Origin: an uncultured Eubacteriales bacterium
GTDB lineage: Bacteria > Bacillota > Clostridia > Christensenellales > Aristaeellaceae
Reading direction: 5' to 3'
Length of the DNA: 49,931 nt
Assembly: GCA_902790175.1 (NCBI GenBank)
Contig: CADAQZ010000026.1
Location: 1 to 49,931, forward strand
The translations under genes were made by a program, and so were the position numbers. The notes beneath the pieces were generated by a model, which made no database searches, was not told where the DNA came from, and saw nothing but the letters and a program-made list of their open reading frames with translations. Of the stretch, positions 1 to 8,483 are shown in pieces; position 1 is the stretch's first letter, and each line of letters begins with the position of its first letter.

Positions 1-2
1 TC

Positions 3-2525
3 TCAGTGCCTGCTCATCAGCCAGCCCTTGATGTCGCTGACGCCGCGGTACTTCTCGAAGCTGTCGCCGTGGCGGAGCACGAGGGTGGGCGCCTGCTTGA
101 CGCCGTACTGATTGGTCAGCTCGCGGGCATCGGCGGCGTTCACGGTCTCATAGTGGATCCCGGCGCGATCCAGCAAGGCCATGGCGGCCTTGCAGTTCGG
201 GCAGGTGGGCGACTTGAACAGGATCGTGTCGGCGCTGCCGGGATCGGCGGCCTGCGCCGTCTTGACCTGAGCTGCGACCTTGGCCTCGGCCGCGACCTTG
301 GCCTCGGCGGCCTGCTCGGCGCGGGCGGCGCGCTCGCTGTCGGTTTCGGGCTTCATCAGCACCTGCGCCGGCTCGCAGCAGCCGCGCTCCATCGAAGCCT
401 CGAGGGCGGCGTCGGCGTTGGTGATCGTGGTCTTGGGGCCGCTGTGGCTCAGGTGGGAGTGGCCGATGTTGTACACCTTGCGGTCCTTGAACTCCTGGGC
501 CTTGCCGTCGTTCCAGTTCTGCACCGGGCGATAGTAGCCGGTGATGCGGCTGTAGACCTCGGTCTTCTGGCCGCAGTGGGGGCAGGTGTACTGCTCGCCA
601 GCCAGGTAGCCGTGATCCTTGCACACGCTGTAGGTGGGGCTCATCGTGTAGTAGGGCAGCTTGTAGTTCTCGGCGATCTTGCGCACGAGGTTCGCCGCGG
701 CCTTCCAGTCGGGCAGCTTCTCGCCCAGGAAGGCATGGAACACGGTGCCGGAGGTGTACAGCGTCTGCAGATCGTCCTGGATGTCCAGCGCGGAGAACAC
801 GTCCTCGGTGAAGCCCACGGGCAGGTGGCTGCTGTTGGTGTAGTAGGGCGTGCCGTTCATGTTGGCGGTGATGATGTCCGGGTAGAGCTCCACGTCGTGC
901 TTGGCGAAGCGGTAGGTGGTGCTCTCCGCGGGGGTCGCCTCCAGGTTGAACAGGTCGCCGTACTTCTCCTGGTAGTCGGACAGGCGGTCGCGCATGTGGT
1001 TCAGCACGGCCTGGGTGAAGCGCTGGGTGCGCGCGTCGGTCAGGTCGGCACGCAGCCACTTCGCGTTCAGGCCCACCTCGTTCATGCCGATCAGGCCGAT
1101 GGTGGAGAAGTGGTTGTTGAAGTTGCCCAGGTAGCGGCGGGTGTAGGGATACAGGCCCTGGTCCAGCAGCTGGGTGATGACGCGGCGCTTGGTGTTCAGG
1201 CTGCGGGCGGCGATGTCCATCAGCGTGTCCAGGCGCTTGTAGAAGTCGGCCTCGTCCGCCGCCAGGTAGGCGATGCGCGGCATGTTGATGGTCACCACGC
1301 CGATGGAGCCGGTGCTCTCGCCGCTGCCGAAGAAGCCGCCGGCCTTCTTGCGCAGCTCGCGCAGATCCAGGCGCAGGCGGCAGCACATGCTGCGCACGTC
1401 GCTGGGCTCCATGTCGGAGTTGATGTAGTTGGAGAAGTAGGGCGTGCCGTACTTCGCGGTCATCTCAAACAGCAGCTTGTTGTTCTCGGTCTCGCTCCAG
1501 TCGAAGTCGCGGGTGATGGAATAGGTGGGGATCGGGTACTGGAAGCCGCGGCCGTTGGCGTCGCCCTCGATCATGATCTCGATGAACGCCTTGTTCACCA
1601 TGTCCATTTCCTTCTGGCAGTCGCCGTAGGTGAAGTCCATCTCCTTGCCGCCCACGATGGCCGGCAGGTTCTTCAGGTCGCCCGGCACGGTCCAGTCCAG
1701 CGTGACGTTCGAGAAGGGCGCCTGGGTGCCCCAGCGGGAGGGGGTGTTCACGCCGTAGATGAAGCTCTGCACGCACTGCTTGACTTCCTTCTGGGTCAGG
1801 TTATCCACCTTCACGAAGGGCGCCAGGTAGGTGTCGAACGAGGAGAATGCCTGCGCGCCGGCCCACTCGTTCTGCATGATGCCCAGGAAGTTGACCATCT
1901 GGTTGCACAGCGTGGACAGGTGGCTGGCCGGGGAGGACGTGATCTTCCCGGGCACGCCGCCCAGGCCCTCCTGGATCAGCTGCTTCAGGCTCCAGCCGGC
2001 GCAGTAGCCGGTGAGCATGGACAGGTCGTGCAGGTGGATGGCGGCGCTGCGGTGGGCCTCGGCGATCTCCTCGTCGTAGACCTCGCTCAGCCAATAGTTC
2101 GCGGTGATCGCGCCGCTGTTGGACAGGATCAGGCCGCCCACGGAATAGGAGACCGTGGCGTTTTCCTTCACGCGCCAGTCGTTGATCTGCAGATAGTTGT
2201 CCACGAGGTCCTTGTAGTTGAGGAGCGCGGAGTTGACGTTGCGCACCTTCTCGCGCTGCTTGCGGTAGAGAATGTAGGCCTTGGCGACATCGGCGTAGCC
2301 GGACTCGGACAGCACCTTCTCCACGCTGTCCTGGATGTCCTCCACGGCGATCTTGCCGTCCTTGATCTTGCTGTCAAAGTCCGACGTCACGTGCAGCGCC
2401 AGCAGCTCGATCACGCTGGGGTGATACTGCTTGCCGGTGGCCTCGAAGGCCTTGGTGATGGCCGCGCTGATCTTGCCGATGGAGAATTCCACCGTCTTGC
2501 CGTCTCGCTTCAATACCTCGTACAT
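3..2525 (-). CDS. nrdD: Anaerobic (class III) ribonucleoside-triphosphate reductase with fused C-terminal redoxin
   Basis: Reduces ribonucleotides to deoxyribonucleotides without oxygen, using a glycyl radical. The 840-residue protein has an ATP-cone at about residues 1-95 (allosteric site), then the barrel domain. Near the C-terminus are a zinc-site pattern (C..H..YL.GE, then CPHCG) and the motif RITGYY, whose Gly663 should carry the radical. After an Ala/Lys-rich linker, residues about 768-840 form a glutaredoxin-like domain with a CPNC redox motif (Cys775, Cys778). Typical NrdD proteins end soon after the glycyl loop, so this is a fusion. It suggests, by inference, that electrons come from the redoxin and not from formate. 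The start is set by GAGGGGG 8 bases upstream. The promoter carries two NrdR-type boxes. The activase gene nrdG lies just upstream on the same strand. Confidence 0.96.
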   Translation of the reverse strand: MYEVLKRDGKTVEFSIGKISAAITKAFEATGKQYHPSVIELLALHVTSDFDSKIKDGKIAVEDIQDSVEKVLSESGYADVAKAYILYRKQREKVRNVNSALLNYKDLVDNYLQINDWRVKENATVSYSVGGLILSNSGAITANYWLSEVYDEEIAEAHRSAAIHLHDLSMLTGYCAGWSLKQLIQEGLGGVPGKITSSPASHLSTLCNQMVNFLGIMQNEWAGAQAFSSFDTYLAPFVKVDNLTQKEVKQCVQSFIYGVNTPSRWGTQAPFSNVTLDWTVPGDLKNLPAIVGGKEMDFTYGDCQKEMDMVNKAFIEIMIEGDANGRGFQYPIPTYSITRDFDWSETENNKLLFEMTAKYGTPYFSNYINSDMEPSDVRSMCCRLRLDLRELRKKAGGFFGSGESTGSIGVVTINMPRIAYLAADEADFYKRLDTLMDIAARSLNTKRRVITQLLDQGLYPYTRRYLGNFNNHFSTIGLIGMNEVGLNAKWLRADLTDARTQRFTQAVLNHMRDRLSDYQEKYGDLFNLEATPAESTTYRFAKHDVELYPDIITANMNGTPYYTNSSHLPVGFTEDVFSALDIQDDLQTLYTSGTVFHAFLGEKLPDWKAAANLVRKIAENYKLPYYTMSPTYSVCKDHGYLAGEQYTCPHCGQKTEVYSRITGYYRPVQNWNDGKAQEFKDRKVYNIGHSHLSHSGPKTTITNADAALEASMERGCCEPAQVLMKPETDSERAARAEQAAEAKVAAEAKVAAQVKTAQAADPGSADTILFKSPTCPNCKAAMALLDRAGIHYETVNAADARELTNQYGVKQAPTLVLRHGDSFEKYRGVSDIKGWLMSRH

Positions 2526-2633
2526 AAAAAAATCCCCCTCGATGGATTGTAATCTGCTTCATTCCGAGTGGCGCACCCGCCAAACGGAGCAGAATAAACG
2601 TACCACAAAATATGGGGAAAGTCAAGGGGGTGA

Positions 2634-2681
2634 AAACTATATATTGTGCCCCAGATTTATCAAAAACGTCATATATTGTGT
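2634..2681 (-). promoter_or_regulatory. Tandem NrdR boxes
   Basis: Two copies of a 12-bp core, CTATATATTGTG (2637-2648) and TCATATATTGTG (2669-2680) on the plus strand, resemble the NrdR box. Their spacing is 32 bp, three helical turns, as known for NrdR pairs. One box covers the -10 and the other lies just upstream of the -35. NrdR is a zinc-finger/ATP-cone repressor of ribonucleotide reductase genes; its own gene is not in this window. Confidence 0.82.
2636..2663 (-). promoter_or_regulatory. nrdD promoter
   Basis: On the minus strand a -35 TTGATA (2658-2663) and a -10 TATAGT (2636-2641) are 16 bp apart, each matching consensus at 5 of 6 positions. The leader to the nrdD start would be about 100 nt. 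The downstream NrdR-type box covers the -10, so repressor binding would block the polymerase. Confidence 0.72.
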
Positions 2682-2826
2682 TTTCCGACTTCGGTTTGGT
2701 TCTGCGCAAAGCGCGCCGGGACGCGCTTTGCGACGCCCCCGCTTGCGCCCGTTGGATTACAAAAATATGACAATCCCCCGCGCGGAAAAATGAGACAATT
2801 TTATGGCATTTTGGGAAGGGAGGAAC

Positions 2827-3519
2827 TCACTCCACGCCGCGCAGCCGCGTATCCGGCACGTAGGGGCGCGCGGCGTCGGCGCAGCGGCGCAGCTTCTCCC
2901 CGGAGGGGGCGTGCAGGCCGGCAAAGGGCACGGACTCGCGGTCCTCGAACGCCTGCAGGAAGTAGCGCGCGGCGCCCTCGATCCACCGGCCGATGGCTTC
3001 GAAGTCCGCCTCCGCGTGCAGCTCGTCCACCACCGTGGTGCGGAACTCGTAGTCCGTCCCGCCCGCCATCAGCAGCTTCGCGCTCGCGCGGACGGGCGCG
3101 AGGTCGATCGCCTCCAGGCCGACCGTGGCGGCGTACTTCTCCGGGCTGTTCTTGATGTCCATGGACACGTAGTCCGCCAGCCCCGCTGCGAGGATCGCCT
3201 CCAGGCGGTCCGGGTGGTTGCCGTTCGTGTCCAGCTTCACGGCGTAGCCCATGTCCTTGATCCGGCGCATCATGTCCATAAGGTCGGGCCGCAGGCAGGG
3301 CTCGCCGCCAGTGATGGCCACGCCGTCCAAGAGCCCCCGCCGCTTTTCGAGGAACGCGAAGAGCTCCCCCACCTCCATGACGGCCGGGGCGCTGCCGTCC
3401 ACCAGCTCGAAGTTGTGGCAGAAGGGGCAGCGAAAGTCGCACCCGCCCAGGAACACCGTGCAGGCCACCCTGCCCGGGAAGTCGAGCAGGGTCATCTTTT
3501 GCAGGCCGTGAATTTTCAT
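2827..3519 (-). CDS. nrdG: Anaerobic ribonucleotide reductase activating protein (radical SAM)
   Basis: Radical SAM enzyme of 230 residues that places the glycyl radical on NrdD. It opens with the family start MKIHGLQKMTLLDFPG and has the iron-sulfur motif CX3CX2C (Cys27, Cys31, Cys34), followed by a GGEP SAM-binding motif near residue 75. The start at 3519 is chosen over an in-frame start at 3543 because GAGG lies 9 bases upstream and the longer form would overlap the fucosidase gene. It starts 14 bases after that gene's stop, so the two are probably co-transcribed. nrdD follows after a 300-base gap with its own promoter. Confidence 0.9.
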   Translation of the reverse strand: MKIHGLQKMTLLDFPGRVACTVFLGGCDFRCPFCHNFELVDGSAPAVMEVGELFAFLEKRRGLLDGVAITGGEPCLRPDLMDMMRRIKDMGYAVKLDTNGNHPDRLEAILAAGLADYVSMDIKNSPEKYAATVGLEAIDLAPVRASAKLLMAGGTDYEFRTTVVDELHAEADFEAIGRWIEGAARYFLQAFEDRESVPFAGLHAPSGEKLRRCADAARPYVPDTRLRGVE

Positions 3520-3532
3520 GGTGATCGCCTCG

Positions 3533-4996
3533 TCAATCCACAATGATCTTGAACGCCACGGGCATGTCGCCGACGGTGGCGTGATTCAGATGCAGGCCGT
3601 CCGCGTCGCGGGTGAAGGGCACGTCCGCGCCGCCGTCCAGCGCCGTGACGCGCCGCACGATGCCGTGGAAGTTCGCCAGCTTTGAGGCGTCCTGCTCGCC
3701 CAGCGAGCGGATGCAGTAGCGCCCGTCTGCGCTCGGCTTCAGCGCGACGGCGTACAGCGCGCCCCCGGCGGTGGTGAAGCGGAAGTCCGCGCTGGTGAAG
3801 TTCTTTTGGATGCCGTCGGCGAACTGGCCCTCCACGATCTGCGTGGGACCCTCGCCGTACTTGCGCCACGTGCGCGTGCCGTAGATCGCCTCGCCGTTTT
3901 TCGCGAGCCACGCGCCGATCTTCTCCAGGATCGCCGCGTCCTCGTCCGGGATCGTGCCGTCCGCGCGGGGGCCGACGTTCAAGAGCAGGCAGCCGTTCTT
4001 GCTCACGATGTCCACCAAATCGCGTGTGAGGTCCGCCGCGTCGCGGTAGACGTTGCCCTCGGTGTGGCACCAGGAGTTCAGCGCCACGGCGGTGTCGGTC
4101 TGCCACACGTAGGGCTTCACGTCCGCGAACTGGCCGCGCTCCACGTCCGGCACCGCCGCGCCGAACAGGAAGGCGTCGTGCTTGTAGGTGATCAATCCCT
4201 CCTGGCCCCACTCGGCAGCGCGGTTGTAGTAGTAGGCCGCCAGCTTCTTCAGCCATGGCTTCACGGCGCTGTGCTGGATCCACCAGTCGAAGTAGAGGAT
4301 GCGCGGGCGATAGTTGTCGATGATCTCGCAGGTGCGGCAGAGCCAGTCCTGCATGAACTCGTCGGAGGGCATGGGCTCGCTGTAGAGGTCCTGGAAGTCG
4401 CCCTCCGGCATCGCGGGCCAGTAGAGGTCGCCGCGGCGCAGCGGCTCCTTCACATCGCTGTCGAACTCCCTGCCGTGGCCCATGAAGAACCAGTGCTCCA
4501 CCCGGTGGGAGGACGCGCCCAGCACCAGGCCGCGGGCCTCGCAGCTGGCCTTCAACTCGCCCAGCACGTCGCGGTGCGGGCCCATCTCAAAGGCGTTCCA
4601 GTGGGAGATGTCGCTCTTGTACATCTGGAAGCCGTCGTGGTGCTCCGCCACCGGCACCACGTAGCGCGCCCCGGCGCGCTCAAACAGCGCGGCCCAGGCG
4701 TCGGGGTCGAACTTCTCCGCCCTGAACAGGGGCACGAGGTCCTTGTAGCCGAAGTCCTTGTGCGGGCCGTAGGTCTGGACGTGGTGCTCGAAGGCCTTGG
4801 AGCCGGGCATGTACATGTTGCGCGGATACCACTCGCAGTCGTAAGCGGGCACGCTGTACACGCCCCAGTGGATGAAGATGCCGAACTTCGCGTCCCGATA
4901 CCACTCGGGAGGCCGGAAGTTCGAGAGCGAGGCCCAGTCGGCGCTGTAGGGGCCCCGGGCGATGACGCGATCGATTTCGGCGAGGCGCTGTTTCAT
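3533..4996 (-). CDS. Alpha-L-fucosidase, GH29
   Basis: Glycoside hydrolase of 487 residues that removes terminal alpha-L-fucose. GH29 landmarks are FIHWGVYSVP (residues 41-50), AEHHDGF (117-123) and RILYFDWW (232-239), in which Asp237 is the likely nucleophile. No signal peptide is visible, so it should act in the cytoplasm on imported oligosaccharides. The start at 4996 has AAAGGAGGTC upstream; the longer reading frame translates a repeat. The alpha-xylosidase gene lies upstream on the same strand, which suggests a joint role on fucosylated xyloglucan pieces. nrdG follows closely, an odd partner for a sugar gene. Confidence 0.92.
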   Translation of the reverse strand: MKQRLAEIDRVIARGPYSADWASLSNFRPPEWYRDAKFGIFIHWGVYSVPAYDCEWYPRNMYMPGSKAFEHHVQTYGPHKDFGYKDLVPLFRAEKFDPDAWAALFERAGARYVVPVAEHHDGFQMYKSDISHWNAFEMGPHRDVLGELKASCEARGLVLGASSHRVEHWFFMGHGREFDSDVKEPLRRGDLYWPAMPEGDFQDLYSEPMPSDEFMQDWLCRTCEIIDNYRPRILYFDWWIQHSAVKPWLKKLAAYYYNRAAEWGQEGLITYKHDAFLFGAAVPDVERGQFADVKPYVWQTDTAVALNSWCHTEGNVYRDAADLTRDLVDIVSKNGCLLLNVGPRADGTIPDEDAAILEKIGAWLAKNGEAIYGTRTWRKYGEGPTQIVEGQFADGIQKNFTSADFRFTTAGGALYAVALKPSADGRYCIRSLGEQDASKLANFHGIVRRVTALDGGADVPFTRDADGLHLNHATVGDMPVAFKIIVD

Positions 4997-5013
4997 GGAA
5001 AGACCTCCTTTGG

Positions 5014-5067
5014 GTGAGTGAGGAGTTTGGAGTTGAGAGAGTGAAGAGTGGAGAGTGGAGAGTGGAA
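5014..5067 (+). repeat. Purine heptamer tail repeat
   Basis: Degenerate tandem of GAGTGAG/GGAGAGT units on the plus strand. It lies just upstream of the fucosidase ribosome site and abuts the next palindromic element. Confidence 0.75.
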
Positions 5068-5187
5068 ACAACCCCTCAGACGCGCTTCGCGCGCCAGCTC
5101 CCCTTACACAGGGGAGCCAAGGCTGCCGCGGAAATAACTTGCCTCCCCTTTAAAGGGGAGGTGGCCCGTTAGGGCCGGAGGGGTTGT
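5068..5187. repeat. MITE-like palindromic element with ACAACCCCTC ends
   Basis: A 120-bp unit bounded by inverted ends ACAACCCCTC and GAGGGGTTGT. Inside are three hairpins: around CGCGCTTCGCGCG, CTCCCCTTACACAGGGGAG and CCTCCCCTTTAAAGGGGAGG. It has no coding capacity. Partial relatives occur at about 12.2, 14.1 and 18.6 kb. Confidence 0.75.
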
Positions 5188-5199
5188 CCTGTATACTGT

Positions 5200-7419
5200 C
5201 TACCTGTGCACAACCACCTTATACGCCTTTTTGCAATCCGTCTCGACGGTGGTCGCGCCATCCTTTGTGCGCACGACGTACCGCGCGGCGGGATTCCCGT
5301 GCACATCCGGCACGGTCACGGCGATCTCGCCGTCCTCGGGCGCGAACACGTGCAGCTCCAGGCCGTCCGCGTAGTCGTAGTCGGGCCGCTCCTCGCAGGC
5401 GCCCATCGGGATCACGCTGTTGGGCCGCGCCATCAAGGGCAGCGACAAAAAGCCGTGCGTCTCGCGCCGCCAGGTGTCGCCCGTCGCCTTCTCGCCGGTG
5501 AGGAGATTCGTCCAGACGCCCGCGGGCAGGTAGTAGTCCACGTGGTTGTCGGCGTGCATCACCGGCGCGACCAGCAGGTTCGCGCCCAGCATGTACTGCC
5601 GGTCGCACGTCTCGCAGGCGATGCTCTCCGGGAACTCGAAGATCATCGGCCTGAGCATCGGCACGCCCTTTTCGTGCGCCTCGACGGCCGCGCCGTACAG
5701 GTACGGCATCAGCCGGTTTTTCAGCCGCGCAAAGCGCTTCACGACCTCGTTCGCCTCGTCGTCGAACAGCCACGGCACGCGATAGCTGGTCGAGCCGTGC
5801 AGGCGGCTGTGGCTGGAGAGCAGGCCGAACGCCGCCCAACGCTTGTACACGTCCGCCGTGGCCGTCTGCTCGAAGCCGGCGATGTCGTGGCTCCAGAAGC
5901 CGAAGCCGCTGTGGCTGATGGACAGGCCGCTGCGCAGCGTCTCCGCCATGCTCATGTAGCTGGCGGAGCTGTCGCCGTTCCAGTGCACCGGGAACTGCTG
6001 CCCGCCCACGGTGGCGCTGCGGGCGAACACCACCGCGTCGCCCTCCCCGCGATAGTCGCGGATGCAGTCGAACACCATCTTATTATACAGGTAGGCGTAG
6101 TAGTTGTGCATGCGCAGCGGGTCGCTGCCGTCGTAGTACTTCACGCCCCGCACCGGGATGCGCTCGCCGAAGTCGGTCTTGAAGCAGTCCACGCCCATCT
6201 CCATCAGCCTGCGCAGCCTTTCGCAGAACCACGCCCGCGCCGCCGGGTTCGTCACGTCCAATATCGCCATGCCCGGCTGCCACATGTCGGTCTGCCAGAC
6301 GTCGCCGTTCTCCTTCTGGATGAAGTAGCCCTCGCGGACGCCCTCGTCGAACATCGCGCTCTCCTGCGCAATGTAGGAGTTGATCCAGCAGCACACGTGC
6401 AGGCCGCGCGCCTTCAGCTTCTTGAGGAGCCCCTCCGGGTCCGGGAACACGTCGGGGTCCCAGGTCAGGTCCGTCAGGTGGTTGTCCTTCATCCAGAAGC
6501 AGTCGAAGTGGAACACGGACAGCGGGATGTCCCGCTGCGCCATGCCGTCGATGAAGGACGTGACGGTCTTTTCGTCGTAGCTGGTGGTGAACGACGTGGA
6601 AAGCCACAGCCCGAAGCTCCACGCCGGGGGCAGCGCCGGGCGGCCCGCCAGCGCCGTGTAGCGCTCGAGGATGCCCTTAGGGGTCCCGCCGTAGATCACG
6701 TCGTAGACCAGCTTCTGCCCCGGCAGGCTGAACTGCACGCGCTCCACCTTCTCGCTGGCCACCTCGAAGCTCACGTCGCCGCTGTCCTCCACCAGCACGC
6801 CATAGCCGCGGTTGGTCATGTAGAAGGGCACGTTCTTGTAGGCCATCTCGCTGGCGGTGCCGCCGTCGCCGTTCCAGATGTCCACCACCTGGCCGTTCTT
6901 CACGTACTCGGTAAAGCGCTCGCCCAGGCCGTACACGCGCTCGCCCACGTCCAGATCCAGCGATTCGATCATGTAGTCGCGGCCGGTCTCGCGGTTGAAG
7001 GCGTGCGCCATCGCGTGATGGCCGGACTCGGTCAGCTTTTCGCCGTCGCCCTCGTAGGTCACGCGCCAGCCGCCGAACGCCTTGCGGATCACGGCCTTCG
7101 CGCGGCCGGACTGGAAGGTGTAGGCGTCCTCCGTCTCGGTGATGACCGGCTTGACGGGGCTCTCATTGAGCTCAAAGTGCGGGCCGCGGTCCTGCGCGCC
7201 GCGCCAGTGTTCGACGCGCACGCGGATGACGTCCGGCATCGGGGCGGTGAACGTGACGGTCAGCGTCGCGTGGTTCAGCAGGGCCCCGCGCCCGTTCACG
7301 GGCACGCAGGCGCACACGATCCGCAGCGCGTCGCCGTCGATGGACGCCGAGAAGCTCTGCGTGGCAAAGTTGAAGTCGTATTCGGGCTTGTTCACCCAGT
7401 AGCCGTCGGTAAATTTCAT
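5200..7419 (-). CDS. yicI: Alpha-xylosidase, GH31 (YicI-like)
   Basis: Retaining glycoside hydrolase of 739 residues that cleaves alpha-xylosyl groups, as on xyloglucan oligosaccharides. The motif CFKTDFGER carries the likely nucleophile Asp416 and NGDSSASY the acid/base Asp483, almost the same numbering as E. coli YicI. SGFGFWSHDI is also conserved. It has no signal peptide and is probably cytoplasmic. The ATG at 7419 overlaps the stop of the small upstream gene by four bases (ATGA), so translation is probably coupled; GGGAGG lies 10 bases upstream. Alpha-glucosidase activity is the alternative, but the YicI-type active site favours xyloside. Confidence 0.9.
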   Translation of the reverse strand: MKFTDGYWVNKPEYDFNFATQSFSASIDGDALRIVCACVPVNGRGALLNHATLTVTFTAPMPDVIRVRVEHWRGAQDRGPHFELNESPVKPVITETEDAYTFQSGRAKAVIRKAFGGWRVTYEGDGEKLTESGHHAMAHAFNRETGRDYMIESLDLDVGERVYGLGERFTEYVKNGQVVDIWNGDGGTASEMAYKNVPFYMTNRGYGVLVEDSGDVSFEVASEKVERVQFSLPGQKLVYDVIYGGTPKGILERYTALAGRPALPPAWSFGLWLSTSFTTSYDEKTVTSFIDGMAQRDIPLSVFHFDCFWMKDNHLTDLTWDPDVFPDPEGLLKKLKARGLHVCCWINSYIAQESAMFDEGVREGYFIQKENGDVWQTDMWQPGMAILDVTNPAARAWFCERLRRLMEMGVDCFKTDFGERIPVRGVKYYDGSDPLRMHNYYAYLYNKMVFDCIRDYRGEGDAVVFARSATVGGQQFPVHWNGDSSASYMSMAETLRSGLSISHSGFGFWSHDIAGFEQTATADVYKRWAAFGLLSSHSRLHGSTSYRVPWLFDDEANEVVKRFARLKNRLMPYLYGAAVEAHEKGVPMLRPMIFEFPESIACETCDRQYMLGANLLVAPVMHADNHVDYYLPAGVWTNLLTGEKATGDTWRRETHGFLSLPLMARPNSVIPMGACEERPDYDYADGLELHVFAPEDGEIAVTVPDVHGNPAARYVVRTKDGATTVETDCKKAYKVVVHR

Positions 7420-7571
7420 GGCGCGTCGCCCTCCCCGTGCGTCTGTTGGCTCTGTTCCCGCTCGCGGCGCTTGCGCTCGTCGCGCCGCTTTTGGGCCTTG
7501 ATGTACACGTACAGCGCGTCGAAGGGCCCGATCACCAGGCAGATGAGCAGCGCGATCCAGTACCAGCGCAC
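7416..7571 (-). CDS. Small single-pass membrane protein, unknown function
   Basis: About 51 residues from a GTG start at 7571, preceded by GGGAGGTG. One hydrophobic helix (residues about 3-24, around WIALLICLVIGPF) is followed by a highly charged Lys/Arg/Glu tail. An upstream ATG at 7634 exists but has no ribosome site and would sit on the promoter. The stop overlaps the alpha-xylosidase start as ATGA. The product is not recognised; it may anchor or regulate, or serve only to couple translation. Confidence 0.62.
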   Translation of the reverse strand: MRWYWIALLICLVIGPFDALYVYIKAQKRRDERKRREREQSQQTHGEGDAP

Positions 7572-7603
7572 GCCCTTCACCTCCCGCCGTCGTGTTGGAT
7601 GGG

Positions 7604-7632
7604 GTCGGCGGATACTGATGGAATCCGCCGAC
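7604..7632. promoter_or_regulatory. Perfect inverted repeat, likely operator
   Basis: Ten-base arms GTCGGCGGAT and ATCCGCCGAC flank a 9-base spacer. The repeat starts about 5 bp downstream of the -10 of the alpha-xylosidase promoter, at the expected transcription start. It has no T-tract, so a repressor operator or a 5' mRNA hairpin is more likely than a terminator. Confidence 0.65.
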
Positions 7633-7636
7633 ATTC

Positions 7637-7666
7637 ATTCTACCATCGCGCCCCGGCGGGCGTCAA
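7637..7666 (-). promoter_or_regulatory. Promoter of the small membrane protein/alpha-xylosidase operon
   Basis: Minus-strand -35 TTGACG (7661-7666) and -10 TAGAAT (7637-7642) with an 18-bp spacer. Confidence 0.7.
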
Positions 7667-7684
7667 GGCTCCCCGGGGCGAATT

Positions 7685-8419
7685 TCATAGAAAGTGGCCG
7701 TCGTTATTCAGGCGCAGGCGCAGGTCCGCGGGCAGCGAATGCTCCAGGCACAGCCGCGCGTTGGCCATGTCGCTGCGCCGGACGAACGCAGCGGCCTCCT
7801 CCGGGCTCCTGCCGCCCCCGACGTGCCGCGCCACGAGCCGCCGGTACAGCAGCGCCGGGTCGGCGTCGATGAAGATCGTGTAGTCCGCGTACCGGCGCAA
7901 CTCGCGCCAGCCGGGAGCGTCCAGCAACAGGTAGTTGCCCTCGACGAGCGCGATCTCCCCCGTCGGCACGTCGCCCGGCACCGGCTCGTGCAGCGCGCGG
8001 TCGTAGCGGGGCCAGGCGACGGCCTCGCCCGCCGCCACGCGGCAGAGGGCGTCCGTGAGCGCGGCGACGTCGAAGGTCTCGGGCGCGCCCTTGACGCTCG
8101 CCAGCGAAACCGCCTCGCCATCGCGCACGACGGTGTGACTGGACAAATACGCCTGGGGATAGTGGAAGCCGTCCATGCCCAGCGCGTCGAGGGCCAGGAG
8201 CCCCGGCGTCTCGCGCGAGAGCGCCGCCAATAGCGCCGACAGCGTGCTCTTGCCCGCGCCCGGCGGGGCCGCCAGCAGTGCCGCCACGCGGCGGCCCTTT
8301 TCGCGCCGCAGCGCCGTCAGCCGCCTCAAAAGCGGCAGGAACACGCGCTCGACGTCCGCGTCGCGGAACTCGGCCTCGACCCTCCGCCCGCTGTTTTCCA
8401 ACGCGCGCCGCATCGCCAC
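7685..8419 (-). CDS. Nucleoside/sugar kinase-like P-loop protein (uridine kinase/pantothenate kinase superfamily, YggC-like)
   Basis: Protein of 244 residues with a Walker A motif (APPGAGKST, about residues 50-58), the lid-region signature MDGFHYP and the motif LVEGNYLLLD. This pattern belongs to P-loop kinases that phosphorylate small hydroxyl substrates such as nucleosides or sugars; the substrate cannot be read from the sequence. The GTG at 8419 and an ATG at 8413 are both possible starts behind a GGGGAGGGGGG stretch. It lies upstream of the xylosidase operon on the same strand, but that operon has its own promoter. A role in sugar or nucleoside salvage is inference. Confidence 0.72.
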   Translation of the reverse strand: MAMRRALENSGRRVEAEFRDADVERVFLPLLRRLTALRREKGRRVAALLAAPPGAGKSTLSALLAALSRETPGLLALDALGMDGFHYPQAYLSSHTVVRDGEAVSLASVKGAPETFDVAALTDALCRVAAGEAVAWPRYDRALHEPVPGDVPTGEIALVEGNYLLLDAPGWRELRRYADYTIFIDADPALLYRRLVARHVGGGRSPEEAAAFVRRSDMANARLCLEHSLPADLRLRLNNDGHFL

Positions 8420-8435
8420 GCCCCCCTCCCCGAAC

Positions 8436-8465
8436 AGTGTAGCACAGCAGGCAACCGGGATGCAA
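8436..8465 (-). promoter_or_regulatory. Promoter of the P-loop kinase gene
   Basis: Minus-strand -35 TTGCAT (8460-8465) and -10 TACACT (8436-8441) with an 18-bp spacer, about 17 bp before the start codon. Confidence 0.55.
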
Positions 8466-8483
8466 GGGGAACAACGTTGAGCG

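Noticed and set aside
6-2552. 848-codon open frame opposite nrdD
   Set aside because: Low-complexity Val/His/Leu/Gly product mirroring nrdD codons; a shadow caused by high third-position GC.
5206-7872. 888-codon open frame opposite the alpha-xylosidase
   Set aside because: Shadow frame; the GH31 active-site motifs are on the other strand.
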